Shown here piece after piece: positions 23,828 to 32,152 of a stretch of DNA of 64,000 nt; position 1 is the stretch's first letter; every line of letters begins with the position of its first letter. The stretch covers positions 3,472,001-3,536,000 of the forward strand of contig OY759717.1 in assembly GCA_963662525.1 (NCBI GenBank). Reading direction: 5' to 3'. A program made the position numbers and the translations under genes. The notes beneath the pieces are model-generated. The model was given only the letters and a program-made list of their open reading frames with translations, was not told the origin of the DNA and made no database searches. This stretch comes from CAZSDU01 sp963662525 (GTDB taxonomy: Bacteria > Bacteroidota > Bacteroidia > Bacteroidales > FEN-979).

Positions 23828-25114
23828 ATGCGTGTCTTAATGTTTGGTTGGGAATTTCCACCTCATATCACGGGAGGCCTTGGTACCGCTTGTTTTGGCC
23901 TTACCAAAGGACTTGTCAAGCATGGGGTGGAGGTGATCTTTGTTGTTCCTCGGGCATTTGGTGATGAAACTAAGGAAGGTTTCCGTCTCATCAATGCCAG
24001 CGATATTGTCATTGATTTTAATGAATCACAAAACCAGGAACATTGGAATAAAATCAAATTCATGGAAATCGGATCTAACCTGATCCCTTATGTTGGTCCG
24101 GAAGAATTTGAACAAATGGTGCTGAAAGGAGTACTTGAGAAAACAACACTCTCTCAAACAGTTTTTTCAAAACAATTCAGGTTTTCCGGTAAGTATGGCC
24201 CGAATCTTATGGAAGAAGTTTCCAGATATGCCCTGATTGCTTCTTCAGTTGCTGAGAACCAGACTTTTGACGTCATTCATGCGCACGACTGGCTGACTTA
24301 TCCCGCTGGTATTGCTGCAAAATATATAAGCGGAAAGCCCCTGGTTGTTCATGTTCATGCTACTGAGTTTGATCGGTCCGGTGAAAATGTGAATCAGAAT
24401 GTGTACGATATCGAGCGCAAAGGAATGGAGGAAGCTGACCTGGTGATCACGGTGAGTAACCTTACACGCCAGATCGTGATCGATAAATATGGAATTCCGG
24501 CTGAAAAAGTTATCACAGTTCATAATGCCGTTGAACCGGTTGACCGTCCGGATATGGAAGGAGTTCAAAAGCATGTGAAGGAAAAAGTGGTCACGTTTCT
24601 TGGGCGGGTTACATACCAGAAAGGGCCTGATTATTTCGTGGAAGCAGCTCATAAAGTTTTAAAAAAGGACAATAATGTCCGTTTTGTCATGGCTGGCTCA
24701 GGGGATTTGCTGAATCGTATGGTAAGGCGTGTGGCTCAATTGAAGATCAGTACGAAATTTCATTTCACCGGATTCCTTGCCGGACCGGAAGTTGACCGGA
24801 TGTTTGCCATGAGCGATGTATATGTCATGCCATCCGTTTCAGAGCCTTTTGGTATTTCCCCGCTGGAAGCCATGCGCTCAAATGTGCCCGTAGTAATTTC
24901 TAAACAATCCGGGGTGGCTGAGGTACTTAAGCATGCCCTGAAAGTTGATTTCTGGGATATCGATGCACTTTCTGATGCCATATACGGAATTCTTCATTAT
25001 GATGGTCTTCGCCAGATGTTCCTGAAATACGGGAAAGAAGAAGTTGACAATCTCAAATGGGAGAATGCAGCTTTTCATGTTTTACAAGTTTATAATCAAG
25101 CTTTACTTAAATAA
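23828..25114 (+). CDS. GT4-family glycosyltransferase of the glycogen operon
   Basis: This 428-aa protein has an N-terminal 'FGWEFPPHITGGLGTACFGLTKGL' (about 6-29), with the Gly loop seen in GT4/GT5 glycosyltransferases. The C-terminal domain has 'VTFLGRVTYQKGPDYFVEA' (about 255) and the E-x7-E motif 'SEPFGISPLEAM' (about 338). In Bacteroidota this gene accompanies GH57 and debranching genes and probably makes or extends alpha-glucans from a nucleotide sugar; the donor is not evident. The next gene starts 10 bp after the stop, so they share a transcript. Confidence 0.85.
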   Translation: MRVLMFGWEFPPHITGGLGTACFGLTKGLVKHGVEVIFVVPRAFGDETKEGFRLINASDIVIDFNESQNQEHWNKIKFMEIGSNLIPYVGPEEFEQMVLKGVLEKTTLSQTVFSKQFRFSGKYGPNLMEEVSRYALIASSVAENQTFDVIHAHDWLTYPAGIAAKYISGKPLVVHVHATEFDRSGENVNQNVYDIERKGMEEADLVITVSNLTRQIVIDKYGIPAEKVITVHNAVEPVDRPDMEGVQKHVKEKVVTFLGRVTYQKGPDYFVEAAHKVLKKDNNVRFVMAGSGDLLNRMVRRVAQLKISTKFHFTGFLAGPEVDRMFAMSDVYVMPSVSEPFGISPLEAMRSNVPVVISKQSGVAEVLKHALKVDFWDIDALSDAIYGILHYDGLRQMFLKYGKEEVDNLKWENAAFHVLQVYNQALLK

Positions 25115-25124
25115 TACCTGCTTT

Positions 25125-26684
25125 ATGCGATCTATTTGTCTTTATTTTCAGGTTCATCAGCCTTTTCGCTTAAGGACTTACCGGTTTTTTAATATTGGTC
25201 AGGATCATCAGTATTATGATGACTACCAGAACCGTCATATTATCCGCCGGGTGGCTGAACAATGCTATCTGCCCGCCAATAAAATGATGCTTGACCTGAT
25301 CCGTGAGTTTGGTTCGACCTTCAAGGTGAGCTATTCAATTTCCGGTTCAGCCCTCGATCAGATGATGCAATATACCCCAGAGGTCATTAGAAGCTTTCAA
25401 GATCTGGCAAAAACCGGTTGTGTGGAATTTATTGCTGAGACATATACTCATTCCCTGGCTGCATTAAGTAACCAGGATGAATTCGTCAGGCAGGTGGAAT
25501 TGCATCGTGCAAAGATAGAATCATTGTTTGGCCAGCGCCCGACCACCTTCCGTAATACTGAGATGATTTATTCAGATCATATCGGTGAAATGGTTGCCGA
25601 CATGGGGTTTCATACGATGCTGACAGAAGGAGCCAAACACATTTTAGGATGGAAAAGTCCGAACTTCCTTTATTGTAACGCGATCAACCCCAAACTTAAA
25701 TTACTTTTACGCAATTTCCGCCTGAGCGATGATATCACGTTCCGTTTCAGTAATACCAATTGGTCGGAGTGGCCACTTACTGCTGAGAAATTAGTAAAAT
25801 GGCTGAATTCGATAGAAGCTAATGAGGAAGTAGTGAATATCTTTCTTGATTATGAAACCATCGGCGAACACCAATGGAAAGAAACAGGGATCTTTGAATT
25901 TTTCAAACATCTTCCTGATAAGGTGTTTTCCAAATCCGGATTCACTTTCCATACTCCTGAGGAATTATATCAGACACTGCAAACCGTTGCAGCTATTTCT
26001 GTTCCTTATCCAATTTCCTGGGCTGATGAAGAAAGAGACCTGACCGCCTGGCTGGGCAATGAACTTCAGGATGAAGCCTTTGCCAAATTATATTCCTACC
26101 AGGAGAAAGTTAAAAAATGCAAGGATCCCGAGATTCTCAGGGATTGGGGGTATCTTCAAACCAGCAACCATTTTTATTATATGTGCACCAAATGGTTCTC
26201 AGCCGGTGAAGTACATAAGTATTTTAATCCCTACGGATCTCCCTATGAAGCATTCATTAATTATATGAATGTTCTTTCCGATTTTATGATCCGCGTCGAC
26301 GAGACCTTGGTTGCCGAATCTGCAGAAAAACAGAAGGTGAAAATAACAAGCAGAAAGACGGAAACTGAGAAGAGAAGCAAAACTTCAAAGCCTGCCAAAC
26401 CTAAGAAAAAAGAAGAAGTATTTACAAAACTCAATTTTGAAGATATCATTCAGCTTACCGATAAAAAAGTCAAGGACCTGATCAAGAAGGTTGATCTTGA
26501 AACCATCTCCTATGCCATGAAAGGAGCAGATAAGGAACTTAAGGCAAAAGTTGAGAAAAACCTTGGTGTCCGGGCTATGAAGACCTATCAGGAGATGATG
26601 AAAAAACTGAAGGGCCTGACAACCACTGAGGTGAATAAATACCGTAAGCAAATTGTTAAGGAAATTAATAACCTGACGAAGTAA
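25125..26684 (+). CDS. GH57 alpha-amylase-like enzyme with FliG-C-like tail
   Basis: This 519-aa protein starts MRSICLYFQVHQPFR, containing GH57 motif 1 (HQPFR). The likely nucleophile Glu146 lies in 'TFRNTEMIYS' and the acid/base Asp242 in 'IFLDYETIGEHQ'. It acts on alpha-glucans in the cytoplasm. After the GH57 domain (about 1-395) come a Lys/Glu-rich linker and, at 438-517, a segment from FEDIIQL to EINNL that aligns gap-free with the C-terminal domain of flagellar FliG ('VD', 'KGA', 'KN', 'RA' in register). The ATG at 25125 is chosen; the frame upstream of it overlaps the previous gene and reads unlike the family. Confidence 0.88.
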   Translation: MRSICLYFQVHQPFRLRTYRFFNIGQDHQYYDDYQNRHIIRRVAEQCYLPANKMMLDLIREFGSTFKVSYSISGSALDQMMQYTPEVIRSFQDLAKTGCVEFIAETYTHSLAALSNQDEFVRQVELHRAKIESLFGQRPTTFRNTEMIYSDHIGEMVADMGFHTMLTEGAKHILGWKSPNFLYCNAINPKLKLLLRNFRLSDDITFRFSNTNWSEWPLTAEKLVKWLNSIEANEEVVNIFLDYETIGEHQWKETGIFEFFKHLPDKVFSKSGFTFHTPEELYQTLQTVAAISVPYPISWADEERDLTAWLGNELQDEAFAKLYSYQEKVKKCKDPEILRDWGYLQTSNHFYYMCTKWFSAGEVHKYFNPYGSPYEAFINYMNVLSDFMIRVDETLVAESAEKQKVKITSRKTETEKRSKTSKPAKPKKKEEVFTKLNFEDIIQLTDKKVKDLIKKVDLETISYAMKGADKELKAKVEKNLGVRAMKTYQEMMKKLKGLTTTEVNKYRKQIVKEINNLTK

Positions 26685-26686
26685 AC

Positions 26687-29600
26687 ATGGTTACAAAAGA
26701 TAAGCTTATCCATATTCCCGATTATTTGTTTGAAACCAGTTGGGAAGTTTGCAATGAAGGAAAGGGTATTCATACTGTTCTTTCAACCAAAGCCGCAATT
26801 TTATCAGGGGAGTTCAAGGATAATTACCTGCTGATTGGCCCGGATGTCTGGAAAGAAACCCATCAGAACCCGGAGTTTATTGAGGATAAATTTCTCTATA
26901 AATCATGGAGGGAGAAAGCCGAGTTTGAAGGTTTGAGGATTAAAATAGGTCGTTGGAATATCGATGGAAAGCCCATTGTTATATTGATTGATTTTACTCC
27001 ATTCTTTTCAGAGAAAGATAAAATATTTGCCCACTTCTGGGAAAGATATGCTCTTGATTCCCTTACCGGTGGCTGGGACTATGTGGAGCCTGCCTTATTT
27101 GGCTATGCTTCGGGAAAAATAATTGAAAGTTTTTATAACTTCAATTTATCCCATCATGATAAAATTATTGCCCAATTTCATGATTGGATGACCGGAACGG
27201 GGGTGCTCTACGTGAAAGAAAATGTACCCCAGGCGGGAACTGTATTCACTGCCCATGGAACCGTTCTTGGCCGTTGTATTGCCGGACATGGACTGCCATT
27301 GTATAAGAACCTCGAGAACTTCAATAGCGATTCAATCTCCAAGCAGTTTGGTCTGGTCTCAAAGCATTCGCTGGAGCGGCTGGCTGCTGAAGAAGCAGAT
27401 GTCTTAACAACAGTCAGTGAATTATCTAATAACGAATGTCGTCAATTTCTTGGTAAAGAGGTTGATATACTGACCCCGAATGGATTTGATGATTCCTTTG
27501 TGCCGGTCAAGGATGAGTATTTTGAGAAACGTGCAACTTCCCGGAAAAAACTTTTTGAAGTGGCTGAAGGTTTGCTTGGGCAACAGCTCTCAAGGAGTAG
27601 CATTCTCATCATTAACAGCGGCCGTTACGAATTCCATAACAAAGGGATCGACCTGTTCATAGATGCTATGGGTAAACTGAATCAACAACCAAAATTACAG
27701 GAAACCATCATCGCCTTTATTGCCGTCCCTGCATATCAGGTCGGGCCAAGGAAAGAATTGATCGAAAGAATTAATAAAAAAGAATTTTTTCAGCCTTTGA
27801 AGGAAGAATATCTGACTCATGGACTCCATGAACCTGAAAATGATTTGATTCTGAAAAGGATAAAGGAGAACAAATTGCTCAACAGCCTTGACGATAAGGT
27901 TAAAATTATTTTTGTACCCGCATTTCTTAATGGAGATGATGGTGTTTTCAATCTGAAATATTATGACTTTCTGATTGGTTTTGATGGCTCAATATTTCCT
28001 TCTTATTATGAGCCCTGGGGATATACTCCGCTGGAAAGTCTTGCATTCCATATCCCAACCATCACTACTTCCCTTTCCGGTTTTGGACAATGGGTAAGAA
28101 CTTTATATCCTGCAGTTAAAGATTGTACGGCAGTGATTGAAAGGAACGATGATAATGATCAGGAGGTCGTTGAAGAAATGGTCAAACACATACTCCAATG
28201 CAGCCTGAAGACCGAAAAGGAAATCATTAAAATTCGGATTAAAGCTTTCGAGATATCCCGCTCAGCCTTATGGGAAAATCAAATCGACCATTATAAACAG
28301 GCCTATTCTCTAGCCCTGGAGCAAACGGGGACACGTACTGAACTATTCGCCGGCAAACAGGCTCAGGTGCAAACACAGACCTATAGGACCATTCTGGAAA
28401 ATAAACCGGAATGGAAAAAAGTACTGATCCAGCAAAAAATTCCTGATAACCTGGCCAGCCTGGAAAGACTGGCAAAAAATTTATGGTGGTCGTGGAATTA
28501 TGAAGGCAGCGAACTTTTTGAAATGATTCATAAAGAAAGATGGTTCCAACTGAAATTCAATCCGATTGCTTTACTGGAATCCCTTACATACCAAGAATTA
28601 CAGGATCTGAGCGCCAATGAGAAAGTGGTGAATAAGCTGAAAAGGGTAACGGCCAAATTTGATGCCTATATGGCTAAAGGAGCAGAAAAACCTCAGGATA
28701 TGGTCGCTTATTTCAGCATGGAATATGGCCTGCATGATACCGTGAAGATTTTCTCCGGTGGATTGGGACTCTTGGCCGGAGATTACCTTAAGGAAGCCAG
28801 TGATTCTAATTTCAATATCGTTGCTGTTGGTCTTTTATATCGCTATGGCTATTTTCAGCAAACTTTATCCCTTTTTGGCGATCAGATTGCAGTCTATACT
28901 CCCCAGAAATTTACCCATCTTCCTTTAATTCCGATCAGGGATCAGCAGGGAAACTGGTTAAAAGTAACCTTTGCGTTACCCGGTCGTACGATGTATGCGA
29001 AAATCTGGAGGGTGGATGTTGGCCGGGTTCCATTATTTCTGATGGATACCGATATTGAAGAAAACCTTGAAAACGACCGAAGCATCACTCATCAGTTGTA
29101 CGGTGGCGATCTTGAAAACAGATTACGACAGGAACTGCTGCTTGGAATAGGGGGTATCCGAATGCTGGACGCCATGGATATTAAACCAAATATTTATCAT
29201 TCCAATGAAGGTCATTCTGCCTTTATCGGTCTGGAACGGCTTCGGAAATTGATACAGAACGAAAAACTGACTTATCCTCAGGCTATTGAAGTTGTCCGCT
29301 CTTCTACATTATTCACAACCCATACCCCGGTTCCTGCCGGGCATGACACTTTCCCAGAAGAATTACTCAGAACTTACCTCTCTCATTATCCTGATCACCT
29401 GAATATCAAGTGGGACCAATTCGTGAACCTGGGTCGTATGCTGGATAATGATCCTCATGAAAAATTCTCAATGAGTGTTCTGGCTGCTAAACTTTCCCAG
29501 GAAATTAATGGGGTAAGCAGAATTCACGGGGCAGTCACAAAGGAGATGTTTGCAAAATTATATACCGGGTATTATCCGCAGGAACTTCATATCGGATATG

Positions 29601-30940
29601 TTACCAATGGCGTACATTATCCCACCTGGACGGCAAAATCATGGCAGCAATTGTACCAGAAAGAATTTGGCGAAGAATTTTTAAGTGACCAGTCAAACCC
29701 AAAATACTGGAAACGGATTCATGATGTAGATGATGAGATTATCTGGAAAACAAAACTCAAGCAAAAAGACCAGCTCAACGATTTTCTTCTTCAAAGGATC
29801 TTTGAAGATATGACGGTCAGACATGAGAACCCGAAGCTTATTTTTAAAATTCGTGAAGCAGCCCGGCCTGAAGCGCTTACCATTGGATTTGCACGCAGAT
29901 TTGCTACTTATAAAAGGGCCCATCTGTTATTTAGTAATCTTGATCGTTTATCAAAAATTGTAAACAATAAAGAGAACCCCGTGAGGTTCCTTTTTGCCGG
30001 GAAAGCGCATCCGAATGATAAGGCAGGTCAGGACTTGATCAAACGAATATTTGAAATATCCCACCAGCCGGATTTCCTGGGGAAGATCCTTTTTATTGAA
30101 AATTATGATATCGAACTGGCCAAATACCTCATTCGCGGTGTCGACATCTGGCTGAATACGCCTACACGACCACTTGAAGCGTCTGGAACCAGCGGAGAAA
30201 AAGCAGTAATGAACGGTGTCGTTAACTTCAGCGTTCTTGATGGATGGTGGGCTGAAGGGTATCAACCCAATGCTGGCTGGGCGTTAAAGGAAGAATCTAC
30301 CTATGATAATCCGCAATTCCAGGATGACCTGGATGCAGAAACCATATATTCAATTCTGGAGGAAGAAATTGTTCCCATGTATTATGACGTAAATGCAAGA
30401 AAAGTTCCCGTAAAATGGGTTTCTTACATTAAAAATACCATTTCTGAAATTGCTCCTCATTTTACCATGAAACGCCAGTTGGACGATTATATTCGCCAGT
30501 ACTATACAAAGCTGTTCAAACGGTCAAAGATCATGGCTGGGAAAAATTACGAAATGTCTCGGCACATTGCCAGCTGGAAACGCAAAGTACTCCGGGGATG
30601 GGATAACATTGAAGTCATTTCTGTAAAAGTTCCCGATTCCAACCAGAAACCACTATCCTTGGGCGAATCGTTCAAATCAGAGATCATCCTTGATTTGAAC
30701 GAATTATCGGGTGCTGATGTTGGAATAGAGGTCCTATTTGGAAAAAAAGTGAATGATGAAGTAAAAGAACCTATTATGATCGAAGAGATGACGATGTTGA
30801 AATCAGAGAAAAATATCGTTTCTTTTGGTTGTGACATTCCTATCAACCAGGCTGGGGTATATGATTTTGTTTTCCGACTCTTTCCTAAAAGTCCATTACT
30901 CCCTCATCGGCAAGACTTTAACCTGGTTAAATGGATATAG
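26687..30940 (+). CDS. Bifunctional glycogen synthase (GT3)-alpha-glucan phosphorylase (GT35) fusion
   Basis: This 1417-aa protein has an N-terminal part (about 1-560) that matches eukaryote-type GT3 glycogen synthase: 'ETSWEVCNEGKGIHTVLSTKA', 'HFHDWM'-like 'QFHDWMTGTG', 'TAHGTVLGR' and 'SYYEPWGYTPLESLAF' (about 440). From about 585 ('NLWWSWNYEGSELFEM') it is an alpha-glucan phosphorylase of the short type, with the PLP Lys at 1172 in 'EASGTSGEKAVMNG'. One chain therefore carries both glycogen-building and glycogen-degrading activities. Such fusions are known in Bacteroidota. It is the last gene of the operon and starts 2 bp after the GH57 stop. Confidence 0.93.
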   Translation: MVTKDKLIHIPDYLFETSWEVCNEGKGIHTVLSTKAAILSGEFKDNYLLIGPDVWKETHQNPEFIEDKFLYKSWREKAEFEGLRIKIGRWNIDGKPIVILIDFTPFFSEKDKIFAHFWERYALDSLTGGWDYVEPALFGYASGKIIESFYNFNLSHHDKIIAQFHDWMTGTGVLYVKENVPQAGTVFTAHGTVLGRCIAGHGLPLYKNLENFNSDSISKQFGLVSKHSLERLAAEEADVLTTVSELSNNECRQFLGKEVDILTPNGFDDSFVPVKDEYFEKRATSRKKLFEVAEGLLGQQLSRSSILIINSGRYEFHNKGIDLFIDAMGKLNQQPKLQETIIAFIAVPAYQVGPRKELIERINKKEFFQPLKEEYLTHGLHEPENDLILKRIKENKLLNSLDDKVKIIFVPAFLNGDDGVFNLKYYDFLIGFDGSIFPSYYEPWGYTPLESLAFHIPTITTSLSGFGQWVRTLYPAVKDCTAVIERNDDNDQEVVEEMVKHILQCSLKTEKEIIKIRIKAFEISRSALWENQIDHYKQAYSLALEQTGTRTELFAGKQAQVQTQTYRTILENKPEWKKVLIQQKIPDNLASLERLAKNLWWSWNYEGSELFEMIHKERWFQLKFNPIALLESLTYQELQDLSANEKVVNKLKRVTAKFDAYMAKGAEKPQDMVAYFSMEYGLHDTVKIFSGGLGLLAGDYLKEASDSNFNIVAVGLLYRYGYFQQTLSLFGDQIAVYTPQKFTHLPLIPIRDQQGNWLKVTFALPGRTMYAKIWRVDVGRVPLFLMDTDIEENLENDRSITHQLYGGDLENRLRQELLLGIGGIRMLDAMDIKPNIYHSNEGHSAFIGLERLRKLIQNEKLTYPQAIEVVRSSTLFTTHTPVPAGHDTFPEELLRTYLSHYPDHLNIKWDQFVNLGRMLDNDPHEKFSMSVLAAKLSQEINGVSRIHGAVTKEMFAKLYTGYYPQELHIGYVTNGVHYPTWTAKSWQQLYQKEFGEEFLSDQSNPKYWKRIHDVDDEIIWKTKLKQKDQLNDFLLQRIFEDMTVRHENPKLIFKIREAARPEALTIGFARRFATYKRAHLLFSNLDRLSKIVNNKENPVRFLFAGKAHPNDKAGQDLIKRIFEISHQPDFLGKILFIENYDIELAKYLIRGVDIWLNTPTRPLEASGTSGEKAVMNGVVNFSVLDGWWAEGYQPNAGWALKEESTYDNPQFQDDLDAETIYSILEEEIVPMYYDVNARKVPVKWVSYIKNTISEIAPHFTMKRQLDDYIRQYYTKLFKRSKIMAGKNYEMSRHIASWKRKVLRGWDNIEVISVKVPDSNQKPLSLGESFKSEIILDLNELSGADVGIEVLFGKKVNDEVKEPIMIEEMTMLKSEKNIVSFGCDIPINQAGVYDFVFRLFPKSPLLPHRQDFNLVKWI

Positions 30941-31004
30941 TATAATTTTTTTACATTTACATGTGGATATTTTAATATGTCAATGTGAACTAAAATTTTA
31001 TTAG

Positions 31005-31274
31005 AAAAATTTTACTTCTTTTAATCCTGGGGATTGCCTTACCAAACTTCCTGGTTATCCTTATTTTTCACAGGAAATTCATCAAAAACATGGTGAATTT
31101 ATTAATTCAGGAACCACTAATGCCTGTCATGGATCGCCCCTTGCTATTCAGCCAACAGATGCAAACCATCCCCGCGATAATTACCAGAATCTCTCATTGC
31201 AGGGATTTTCTGGTCCATTAAAAAAATGCGAAGATGGAGAAAAGTATTGCGAAAAAATTGCAGTAATTAAGTAA
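31005..31274 (+). pseudogene. Start-less 89-codon open frame, probable gene remnant
   Basis: After a TAG at 31002 the frame stays open for 89 codons to TAA at 31274 but contains no ATG. The translation reads like real protein ('GYPYFSQEIHQKHGEFINSG', 'DANHPRDNYQNLSLQGF', 'CEDGEKYCEKIAVIK') and a terminator follows. I do not recognise the family. It may be the 3' end of a decayed gene; the preceding 60 bases are AT-rich with no promoter seen. Confidence 0.35.
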
Positions 31275-31303
31275 TATAATATTTAAGTACTTCTTAATCA
31301 ATA

Positions 31304-31341
31304 GAATGGGCTCAGGTTATGACTGTGCCCATTTTGTTTTT
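31304..31341 (+). terminator. Intrinsic terminator before fabG
   Basis: ATGGGC and GCCCAT form the stem around a loop with further weak pairing, followed by TTTTGTTTTT. It closes the interval after the glycogen operon and the start-less frame. Confidence 0.65.
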
Positions 31342-31391
31342 AGCGCCTGTTTAAAATCTTTCTATCTTTGGCGAAAATTAACCCGATAATC

Positions 31392-32138
31392 ATGAAACTG
31401 TTGACAGGAAAAACAGCCCTGATAACCGGTGCGAACCGGGGAATTGGACGAAGTATTGCCTTGAAATTTGCAGAACATGGAGCAAATGTTGCATTTTCGG
31501 ATATTGCTTACGATGCTAATTCAAAAAGTCTGGAAAAGGAACTTGAAAGCTTTGGAGTCAAAGCAAAAGGCTATGCTTCAGATGCCAGTTCATTTTCAAG
31601 TAGTGAACAACTCGTTAATGATGTTGTGAACGATTTTATCACCCTGGATGTGCTCGTCAATAATGCCGGCATAACCCGCGATAATCTTTTACTGAGAATG
31701 ACTGAATCTGATTGGGATCTGGTCATGAATGTCAACCTTAAATCCGTTTTTAACCTTACAAAAGCCGTCCAGAGATATATGATAAAACAAAGGTTTGGCT
31801 CAATAATAAATATGAGTTCCATCGTGGGCGTTGAGGGAAATGGCGGACAATCCAATTATTCGGCGTCAAAAGCCGGGATTATTGGTTTTTCGAAATCAGT
31901 AGCCCAGGAGTTGGGATCACGAAATATCCGCTGCAATGCCATCGCTCCTGGTTTTATTGATACAGAAATGACTGCGAAGCTTCCCCAGGAGTACAAAGAT
32001 AAATGGGCCGATGACATCCCCATGAAGAGGGCTGGAACACCGGATGATGTGGCAAATCTTGCCTTGTTCCTTGCTTCCGATCTGAGTTCATATATCACCG
32101 GACAAGTTATTACTGTTTGCGGAGGACTGCATACCTGA
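31392..32138 (+). CDS. fabG: 3-oxoacyl-[ACP] reductase, SDR family
   Basis: This 248-aa protein is a classical short-chain dehydrogenase: 'TGANRGIG' (about 11-18) binds NADPH, 'NNAGITRDNLLLRM' (about 89-102) is typical of FabG, and the Ser/Tyr/Lys catalytic set is visible in 'MSSIVG' and 'YSASKAG' (about 152-158). It reduces 3-oxoacyl-ACP in fatty acid synthesis. The ATG at 31392 is favoured over 31368; TATCTTTG at 31363-31370 is a -7-like element. The 248-aa length is standard. Specificity among FabG paralogues is not provable from motifs alone. Confidence 0.88.
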   Translation: MKLLTGKTALITGANRGIGRSIALKFAEHGANVAFSDIAYDANSKSLEKELESFGVKAKGYASDASSFSSSEQLVNDVVNDFITLDVLVNNAGITRDNLLLRMTESDWDLVMNVNLKSVFNLTKAVQRYMIKQRFGSIINMSSIVGVEGNGGQSNYSASKAGIIGFSKSVAQELGSRNIRCNAIAPGFIDTEMTAKLPQEYKDKWADDIPMKRAGTPDDVANLALFLASDLSSYITGQVITVCGGLHT

Positions 32139-32152
32139 TCAATCACTGAACC

